From: Candidatus Peregrinibacteria bacterium UBA1369
GTDB lineage: Bacteria > Patescibacteriota > Gracilibacteria > UBA1369
Assembly (NCBI GenBank): GCA_002305925.1
Contig: DBRL01000014.1
Span: 98,204-162,203 of the forward strand
Length of the DNA stretch: 64,000 bases
Reading direction: 5' to 3'
In this document: positions 58,171 to 64,000 of the stretch, piece after piece
How the letters are laid out: every line of letters begins with the position of its first letter
Numbering within the stretch: the first letter of the stretch is position 1
Notes under the pieces: model-generated
Told to the model about the DNA's origin: nothing
Database searches by the model: none
Seen by the model: the letters and a program-made list of their open reading frames with translations, nothing else
Made by a program: the position numbers and the translations under genes

Positions 58171-59204
58171 TGGTCGAAGGTTAGGAGATCAACTTTTTGC
58201 AGTTTGTCGTTGTCGTAGGTGATTTTGGCATAGGTCTTGGGTTTGAGTACCTTCTCTTTGCCTACGGAGAGGTTGTATTCCTCACGCCAGGTGTCCGTGA
58301 CAATGAAAATTCTGTCTTTGTGGGGGGATATTTCGTGGTGAATCAGATGCAGATGTCCCATCAGATAAACTTTTTTGTCCGGATAGAGTTTGACCAGGTT
58401 GCGGAAACGCTTTTGCAGGAATTTTTTTTCGTCGTAAAGTTCCAGTCCGTGCTGAAAAACGTGCTTGAAGAGATTGAAATAGGGGACGCTGGCCACCGGG
58501 TCGCCAAGGCTGAAAAGAAAGTTGAGAAACAGCCCCCTGATCCCAAAAATAAAGGCGATTTTCTGTTTTTGCCGTCTGAACTCGGGAAAGTTTTCGAAGG
58601 CCTGATGGCGCGGATAGATTTTTTCCTCAAAGGGGAAGAGTCGTTTTAATTCGATAAAATAACGGCTGACTGCCACATAGCCAAAGGGCAGATTGAGCAG
58701 CGTCTTGCCACGATGCGTCAAGAAAGGTTTTTTGGGGTCCTGTTTGTAGAGGTAGTCAACCTGGTTGCCGTGTTCGACGTGTATGTCGCGGGTCTGATAG
58801 CTGATGTCAAAACTAATTTTGGAGGGCTCTCCCAGGGTGTCGCGGATTTTTTTCTGAACAGCTGGCCAATGCAGATCGTGGTCATGATTGCCGATGTTGA
58901 AGTGTACGCGGTTGGGGGATTTTTTTAGAAAGCGCGAGAGTGCCTGGAAAATGCGTGGATAGGTTTCGATAATTTTGTCGATCTTGGATAGGGAAATTTC
59001 CTCGGTGACATGGTGGGTAAAAGCTCCCTGATACTGCATTTTGAGAAAATCAAAAGTGTCGCCGTTGAGGATGAGAATGTTTTTTCCCTTGATGCCGGTT
59101 ATTTTGTTGATGAAATCAACCAGGATGTGTTCGTCGCGGAAGTCGTCGAAAAGGTCGCCCTGGCCAAGTTCAATGTCGCTGATGACAAAGATGTTTTTGA
59201 TCAT
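58167..59204 (-). CDS. Calcineurin-like metallophosphoesterase
   Basis: 345 residues. Motifs of the two-metal phosphoesterase fold are in order: SDIELGQGD (D10), NGDTFDF (D49), GNHDHDL (105-111), a His in EHGNQVD (~144) and GHLHLIHH (~288). Motif I has D-x-E in place of the usual D-x-H. The spacing and the long insert near 150-270 resemble LpxH-like or UDP-sugar pyrophosphatases, but no lipid A pathway is visible, so the substrate is unknown. 4-nt overlaps with both neighbours tie it to the glycosidase lipoprotein and EngB. Confidence 0.8.
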   Translation of the reverse strand: MIKNIFVISDIELGQGDLFDDFRDEHILVDFINKITGIKGKNILILNGDTFDFLKMQYQGAFTHHVTEEISLSKIDKIIETYPRIFQALSRFLKKSPNRVHFNIGNHDHDLHWPAVQKKIRDTLGEPSKISFDISYQTRDIHVEHGNQVDYLYKQDPKKPFLTHRGKTLLNLPFGYVAVSRYFIELKRLFPFEEKIYPRHQAFENFPEFRRQKQKIAFIFGIRGLFLNFLFSLGDPVASVPYFNLFKHVFQHGLELYDEKKFLQKRFRNLVKLYPDKKVYLMGHLHLIHHEISPHKDRIFIVTDTWREEYNLSVGKEKVLKPKTYAKITYDNDKLQKVDLLTFDQ

Positions 59205-59995
59205 GACTGGTTTTTGTTGACGGCGATAATAACGTGTTGCACTTTTTCCAGCTCGGGGTAGTAATCCTGAGGGCTCGCCAGACCGCTGGAATTGCCCCCG
59301 TCGAGGTTGATTAACGAATGAAGGCCCAGATGCTCAAGTCCACGGTGTTCGGCCGCTATTTGGGCAAATTCGTAAAGCGTGAGAGCATTTTCCCTGTCGA
59401 GCAGACTTTGACGCAGGATCAGAATCACCAGGTCGTTGTTTCGGTCCAGTCCGAGGGCTGTGCGTCCAGCGCTGAGCTGGTTTTTTTTGCTGACGGCGAT
59501 TTCGCCCTGATGGTCGATCAGGATGGGCCCGCTTTGGATGGCGAAATCGATTTCGGGGAGTAGCTGCTCTTGTTTTTGCTGGAAGTTTTGGAAGTCAAAA
59601 AGTTGCGCCTGGCCTTTGTGGTTGATGGTGAAGATACCATTCATCAGTTCGGATTTACTGAGCGGGGCGAGCAGCCGTCCTTCGGAGACCAGCAGTCCCA
59701 GCGGGCGAAAATCCTGGCCAAAAAAACTGCCGTTGAAGGAGATAATGGAAGATGTTTCACGATGAATCTCTCCAATACTTTTGGCGTTAGTCTGGTCAGT
59801 ATTCTCCACAATTCTTAGCTGAAAAACGGTGGGGTCGAGACGTGCCAGCAGGAAATTTTTTCCCTCCAGGGAGATTTTTTCCACGGTGGAGCTTGGGTTT
59901 TGGGGCGTGGTCGGCAGATCGGCTAAAGGGGCGGTGAGACAGCCCGCCAAAATGAGAGTGCCCAGCAGGATGTAGAGGATTTTTCTACTTGGCAT
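59201..59995 (-). CDS. Phosphodiester glycosidase (NAGPA/DUF2233) lipoprotein
   Basis: 264 residues. Lipoprotein signal with lipobox LAGC (C19). The mature part fits the NAGPA-type fold: ISFNGSFFGQDFRPLGLLVSEGR (~85-107), IQSGPILI (~153), AGRTALGLD and the hallmark NLDGGNSSGL near the C-terminus (~237-246). Relatives remove N-acetylglucosamine or related sugars joined by phosphodiester bonds, including from wall teichoic acids or exopolysaccharide anchors. It lies 39 nt after the PBP1A stop and 4 nt overlaps the phosphoesterase, so a role in the cell wall is likely. Confidence 0.82.
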   Translation of the reverse strand: MPSRKILYILLGTLILAGCLTAPLADLPTTPQNPSSTVEKISLEGKNFLLARLDPTVFQLRIVENTDQTNAKSIGEIHRETSSIISFNGSFFGQDFRPLGLLVSEGRLLAPLSKSELMNGIFTINHKGQAQLFDFQNFQQKQEQLLPEIDFAIQSGPILIDHQGEIAVSKKNQLSAGRTALGLDRNNDLVILILRQSLLDRENALTLYEFAQIAAEHRGLEHLGLHSLINLDGGNSSGLASPQDYYPELEKVQHVIIAVNKNQS

Positions 59996-60034
59996 AGGGT
60001 ACGGCGCATGAATGCTTACGGTGTGATGGTGAGT

Positions 60035-62860
60035 CTAAACGGTTGGGGCTTCGGCGGCTGTGTCATTTACAGGAGAGAGTGTTTCGACTTGTGTTTCGGT
60101 GAATGTGTCGTCGGAGGTGTTTTGCGGTTTGTTGGTGGTGGACTCGTTTGTATCTTCCAGATTTGGTGGCAGCGGTTCGGTCGGGACTTCATTGGAGGTG
60201 AATTGAACGGTCGTTTCTCCGATACGCCCGGCCTTGTCCAGAATGCGAACGGTCAGTTTGTAGCGGTGTGAAGAGCTCATGCGCGGCAGACGGATATTTC
60301 CCGAAAAGGGAACTTGATCCTGTTTGTACTGTAAAGCTCCATCCAGATAATAGAGCACCATTTTGACGCCTTCCTTGCTGTAAGGTTCCACCTGGACGGT
60401 GAAGTTCTTGTCTTTGATGACGTCGTTTTCGCGCAGATTGAGAATTTTGACCGTGGGCTGGTCGGAGGGAGAAATGTTTTCACAGCTGAGGCTGCCCGTG
60501 TGTCCCTCCAGGAAGTCGGGGTTTTCCTTGAGCCATTCCTGGGCCGCCCTTTCCCAGATTTCACGGCTGGGATCAATGTCATGAAGGAGAACGGTGTTGA
60601 CGCGTTGAGCCTGTCCGGCCTGGCAGGGAGCGTTTTCCAGGCGTTCGGCGGCGGTAAAATCCGGTTGGCCGGCATAGCTGTCGTCAACCTCTGTGGGTAT
60701 GGCAAAACTGGCAAAAAAATCGGTGATCTGCTGGTCGGCCGGAGTGAGATCACTGATCAGTTTGCCGCTGTATTTGGAAACGGTTTCCTGACGGATGCCT
60801 TCCGGGATGGGGAAGTCCTCGGCTGGCAAATTCTGATGTGCCTGATCCATGAAATCCTTGAAAATCGGGGCGGCGACATTGTAGCCATCGGCTGAATAAT
60901 TGAGGGGGCCGTCTTTGCGATCGTCGTTGTTGCCTGCCCAGACTCCGGTGACCAGCTGGGTGGTGTAGCCGATGGTCAGCAGATCGTGTGGCAGGTATTG
61001 AGTGCCTATTTTGCGGTTGGAAGTGCCGGTTTTGGCCGCGTTAATCTGGCCCTGTACGTTAAGGTTGGGGCCGATATTGACGTCGCGGTCGGAGAGTACG
61101 CTGGTGATCAGGTAGGCGATTTGTGGGTCCAGAGCTTCTTCGCCCATTTGATCCTGCCATTCCTCGAGAATTTCGCCCTGCGCGTTTTCCACTCGCAGGA
61201 TGGCGACCGGTTCGTAGTGCAGTCCTCCATTGGCGAAAGTACCGAAGGCGCTGGTCATTGAGAGCAGGGTGGTTTCGGCGGAGCCGAGTGCCAGGGGGTA
61301 TCCATAGGTCATTTCTTCATTCATGAATTCGACACCGAGTTTTTTGGCGAAGGGGATGATTTGTTCCTCCTCACCGCCAAGGAAATAAGCTTTGACGGCC
61401 GGTATATTGCGTGACTGGCCGAGGGCTTTGCGGAGAGTGATGGGGCCCTGGAACTTGCCGTCAAAGTTTTTGGGCCAGGCGCTGCCAAAGGGCGTCGGTA
61501 CGTCAAATACCACCGAGGCGGGGGAATAACGGTTGACGAAGGCCGCGGCATAGACTATCGGCTTGAAGGAAGAACCGTGCTGGCGGAAGCTGGTGGCGAT
61601 GTTTAGTTTGCCGTCGATTTCCGTGTCAAAGTAATTGCGTGAGCCGACCATGGCCAGAATTTGGCCGTTTTGGGGATTCAACGAAACCAGGGCGGCATTT
61701 TTGACGTTGTATTTGCTCTGATTGTTTTCGGCGCGGTCTTTGATGGCTTTTTCGGCGTATTCCTGCAAAGTCGGGTCAATGGTGGTGTAAACTTTCAGTC
61801 CGCCCTGTTCGACCAGTTCCTTGCCGTATTTGGCTTCCAACTGCTGGATGACATATTCCAGGACAAAGTGGGCGGCTTTGATGTCTTTCTGCTGGCGTTC
61901 AAACTTCAAAGCGTGGAGGTTTTCCAACGCTTCCTGCCGGTCCATTTCGTTGATGGCTCCGGTTTCGAGCATTCTTTTTAAGACGAGGTCCGAGCGCCCC
62001 TGCAGATAGACCTGTTTGCCATCGCCTACATCGACTTCGGTGCCGATCAGCCCCCGCTTGATTTCGTTTTCTTTGAGGTCGGTTTCGCTGCGTATATTGC
62101 GACTGGCCAGAAGGTCGGGTGAGGTGTTGGCGGAGAGACGCGAGTAGAGGTTGGGGCCGTAGGGATTGTAATAGCTGGGGGCCTGCGGGATGGCAGCCAG
62201 AACTGCAGCCTCACCCAGTGAGATCTCTTTGGCCGTTTTGCTGAAATAAATCTGGGCGGCTTTTTCCACGCCATAGGCACTGTTGCCGTAGGGGATTTTG
62301 TTGAGATATTTTTCCAGAATGGTGTCCTTGTCAAAGGCTTCTTCCAGGCGCACGGCCAGAATCAGTTCCTTCAGTTTGCGGATATAGGATTTTTCCGAAG
62401 TGAGGAAGGTCAGTTTGATGTACTGCTGGGTGATGGTCGAACCGCCCTGCTGGCTGCCACCGGTGAGATTGTTGAAGGCGGCGCGGGCAAAACCGAACAT
62501 ATCGAAGCCGGGATGGTTGTAAAACTGGTCGTCTTCGATGGCGATGGTGGCTTTGATCAGATTGTCGGAAATCTGGTTGAGGCTTTTGTATTCGCGGTTT
62601 TCTTCACCGTATTTGACGTAGAGAACGTTGCCTTCACGGTCGTAGATGGTGGTGGATTGGGCGACGGCAAGGCGGTCGAGATCATGTACATCGGGCAGAC
62701 CGATAGAGAGCAGTGCGATGGCGGTGGCAAAGAGCAGGCCACCAAAGACAATCAGTGCTCCGACGGCGATTCCGGAGATCAGGCCGATTTTTTTCCAGTC
62801 GGTGCGGCCGTGTTGGTTGGAAAAGTGGCGGTCGCGCAATCGGCGTAACCGGTGCATCAT
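60035..62860 (-). CDS. Class A penicillin-binding protein (glycosyltransferase/transpeptidase)
   Basis: 941 residues from the ATG at 62860; a TTG at 62893 is an alternative, 11 codons longer. Basic cytoplasmic N-terminus, one membrane helix (~26-53), GT51 domain (~75-260) with catalytic E109 in EDDQFYNHPG, QQGGSTITQQ and KYLNKIPYGN, and a transpeptidase domain (~355-690) with S430-x-x-K433 (GSSFKP), S483-R-N and KTG at 610-612. The last ~150 residues include an Ig-like domain (~810-890) and a Thr/Glu-rich tail, an extension like those of monoderm PBP1a. It polymerises and crosslinks peptidoglycan. It follows pheT in the same direction. Confidence 0.93.
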   Translation of the reverse strand: MMHRLRRLRDRHFSNQHGRTDWKKIGLISGIAVGALIVFGGLLFATAIALLSIGLPDVHDLDRLAVAQSTTIYDREGNVLYVKYGEENREYKSLNQISDNLIKATIAIEDDQFYNHPGFDMFGFARAAFNNLTGGSQQGGSTITQQYIKLTFLTSEKSYIRKLKELILAVRLEEAFDKDTILEKYLNKIPYGNSAYGVEKAAQIYFSKTAKEISLGEAAVLAAIPQAPSYYNPYGPNLYSRLSANTSPDLLASRNIRSETDLKENEIKRGLIGTEVDVGDGKQVYLQGRSDLVLKRMLETGAINEMDRQEALENLHALKFERQQKDIKAAHFVLEYVIQQLEAKYGKELVEQGGLKVYTTIDPTLQEYAEKAIKDRAENNQSKYNVKNAALVSLNPQNGQILAMVGSRNYFDTEIDGKLNIATSFRQHGSSFKPIVYAAAFVNRYSPASVVFDVPTPFGSAWPKNFDGKFQGPITLRKALGQSRNIPAVKAYFLGGEEEQIIPFAKKLGVEFMNEEMTYGYPLALGSAETTLLSMTSAFGTFANGGLHYEPVAILRVENAQGEILEEWQDQMGEEALDPQIAYLITSVLSDRDVNIGPNLNVQGQINAAKTGTSNRKIGTQYLPHDLLTIGYTTQLVTGVWAGNNDDRKDGPLNYSADGYNVAAPIFKDFMDQAHQNLPAEDFPIPEGIRQETVSKYSGKLISDLTPADQQITDFFASFAIPTEVDDSYAGQPDFTAAERLENAPCQAGQAQRVNTVLLHDIDPSREIWERAAQEWLKENPDFLEGHTGSLSCENISPSDQPTVKILNLRENDVIKDKNFTVQVEPYSKEGVKMVLYYLDGALQYKQDQVPFSGNIRLPRMSSSHRYKLTVRILDKAGRIGETTVQFTSNEVPTEPLPPNLEDTNESTTNKPQNTSDDTFTETQVETLSPVNDTAAEAPTV

Positions 62861-62909
62861 TGAGCGGGCTTTTTGCTGATCCAAAGTGGTCAAAATTAAT
62901 GACGCGGAA

Positions 62910-62938
62910 ATTTTAGCCTAAAACTGTCAAAAAAACAA
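62910..62938 (-). promoter_or_regulatory. Possible promoter of PBP1A gene
   Basis: On the minus strand TTGTTT, 17 bp and TAAAAT (62915-62910) lie between pheT and the PBP gene. The -35 is weak. Confidence 0.35.
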
Positions 62939-62953
62939 AGTTTAGAGCTTGCG

Positions 62954-64000
62954 TTAGAGCCCACGGATTTCCGCGCCGGCTTTTTGCAGCGCCTGGAAGA
63001 TTTTTTGCTGCGCGTTTTTCATTTCGGCGTCGGTGAGGGTGCGGTTCGGCGCCTGCAGGGTGATCTGGTAGGCCAGGGATTTTTTGCCGGCGGGAATGCG
63101 GTCGCCCTGGTAGAAGTCGAAGAGCCGGACCGAGCCGATCAAGTCCTTTTCAGTCGAGCTAATGGCTTTTTCGTAAATGGCCACCTCGCTATCGGCCGGT
63201 ACCAGTATCGAGACGTCCAGTCCTATCGAGGGAAAGCGGGGGATGGGGCGGTATTTGCGCACCGGGCGGGGCAGGGCGTGCAGCAGACTGTAATTGACGC
63301 TGAAACAGGCAATACGTTCCTTTTCCAGTCCGTAATTTTGTGCCACCTGCGGGTGCAGTTCGTAGAGATGAATGATTTCCTGTTGGCTGCGATGGTCGAA
63401 CCAGGCGGCGTGTTTGGCCGGATGGGCCAGCGGATTGGGTGATTCGGCTCGGCGATATTGCAGCGATTCGACGCCCAGTCTTGTCAGTAGAATATCGAGG
63501 GCGGTTTTGGCCTGGTAAAAGGGGTTGTGGTTGGGGTCTTTGCTTTTGGCGCTGTCGAGAATCAGGCCGGCGATGATTTTTTCTTCCAGTGGGAAATACT
63601 GATTGACCAGTTTGTAGCTGCGGCCGATTTCGTAGAGTTTGAGGTGGTTGGTGTTTTTGAGGTTGGAAGCGGCGTTGTAAAGCAGATTGGGGATCAGGTC
63701 GACGCGCAGATGGGTCTGTTCCTCGGAGAGGTAATTGCGGATTTTCAAATGTGTCGATTCGTCCAGTCCGCAGTTTTCCAGGGTTTTTTTGCTATAAAAG
63801 GAATAGTTGACCGTTTCATTGAAGCCCAGTTCCAGGCTGAGAATGTCGCGGATCAGATATTTTTCTCGGCGCTCGGTGTTGGGGCGGGCGGCCGGACGGA
63901 TGTGCAGTTCCGGCACGACGGGGGGGATTTTTTCGTAGCCGTAGAGCCGGGCCACTTCCTCAATCAGGTCGTCCTGATGGTTGATGTCCTTGGTGGCGCG
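62954..64000 (-). CDS. pheT: Phenylalanyl-tRNA synthetase beta subunit, C-terminal part (5' beyond window)
   Basis: About 348 codons are visible; the frame is open through the right edge, so the start lies outside. ARLYGYEKIPP is the B5/core junction typical of PheT. The catalytic-like core domain follows (LGFNETVNYSFYSKKTL, LRVDLIPNLLYNAASNLKN, LYEIGRSY) and the C-terminal ferredoxin-fold anticodon-binding domain (KYRPIPRFPSIGLDVSILVP, FQGDRIPAGKKSLAYQI-like run, then RTLTDAEMKNAQQKI). It forms the alpha2-beta2 enzyme that charges tRNA-Phe. A PheT C-terminus of normal length is intact. Confidence 0.95.
   Translation of the reverse strand, partial: RATKDINHQDDLIEEVARLYGYEKIPPVVPELHIRPAARPNTERREKYLIRDILSLELGFNETVNYSFYSKKTLENCGLDESTHLKIRNYLSEEQTHLRVDLIPNLLYNAASNLKNTNHLKLYEIGRSYKLVNQYFPLEEKIIAGLILDSAKSKDPNHNPFYQAKTALDILLTRLGVESLQYRRAESPNPLAHPAKHAAWFDHRSQQEIIHLYELHPQVAQNYGLEKERIACFSVNYSLLHALPRPVRKYRPIPRFPSIGLDVSILVPADSEVAIYEKAISSTEKDLIGSVRLFDFYQGDRIPAGKKSLAYQITLQAPNRTLTDAEMKNAQQKIFQALQKAGAEIRGL

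Noticed and set aside
1..64000. Alternative genetic code (UGA = Gly)
   Set aside because: Several genes end at UGA with the next gene starting in an ATGA or TGATG overlap, and proteins end at expected domain borders.

Overview
The window looks like a chromosomal contig from an uncultured, probably monoderm bacterium of the Patescibacteria/CPR type. Peregrinibacteria or a relative is my best guess, but the sequence does not prove it. The evidence is: very large secreted multidomain surface proteins, SLH and TSP3 calcium-binding repeats, a class A penicillin-binding protein, no outer-membrane or LPS genes, and many start codons without a clear Shine-Dalgarno sequence. UGA is used as an ordinary stop (for example at the ends of the genes at 23509, 44811 and 55472), so this is not a code-25 Gracilibacterium or Absconditabacterium. 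No rRNA, tRNA or CRISPR array was seen.

Region 1 (1-18.7 kb, + strand): the 3' part of a PIN-like gene, then a collinear siphovirus structural module. The order is scaffold, SU10-type major capsid protein, connector and joining proteins, tail terminator, tail tube, frameshifted tail assembly chaperones, tape measure, distal tail, tail hub, two large adsorption proteins, and an amidase endolysin with an SLH anchor. Terminase, portal, integrase and lysogeny genes are not in view. The module ends at a hairpin near 18.7 kb.

Region 2 (18.7-20.2 kb): AT-rich boundary DNA with a cation/proton or Na+/Ca2+ antiporter. It is flanked by repeated ACCWTTTGG-N5-GGTTCGAA motifs and by fragmentary minus-strand reading frames.

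Region 3 (20.2-28.8 kb): envelope and stress genes. They are a lytic transglycosylase with two twin-arginine segments, an SLH-cupredoxin protein, an ArfB-like ribosome-rescue factor, two membrane proteins, an ECF sigma factor with a probable membrane anti-sigma partner, and an O-antigen-ligase/polymerase-like protein.

Region 4 (28.8-49.7 kb, - strand, 11 genes): the most striking part. It is a surface-protein locus in which secreted, membrane-anchored proteins resembling the WxL-interacting proteins of Firmicutes (DUF916-like) alternate with secreted proteins ending in a degenerate WxL-like domain. One gene fuses both kinds. Three of the anchored proteins carry a LysM domain on the predicted cytoplasmic side. 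A roughly 2,400-residue IPT/TIG-LamG protein sits in the middle. Good sigma70-type promoters are seen at the head of the locus (49.77 kb), before the giant gene (40.67 kb) and before one small WxL-like gene (32.18 kb), which is closed by a strong hairpin.

Region 5 (49.8-64 kb): an 839-residue orphan protein, a TSP3-repeat surface protein, a small membrane protein, a Kef-type antiporter, and a minus-strand housekeeping cluster pheT - PBP1A - phosphodiester glycosidase lipoprotein - metallophosphoesterase - engB. Function calls are from sequence reading alone; no profile search was run.
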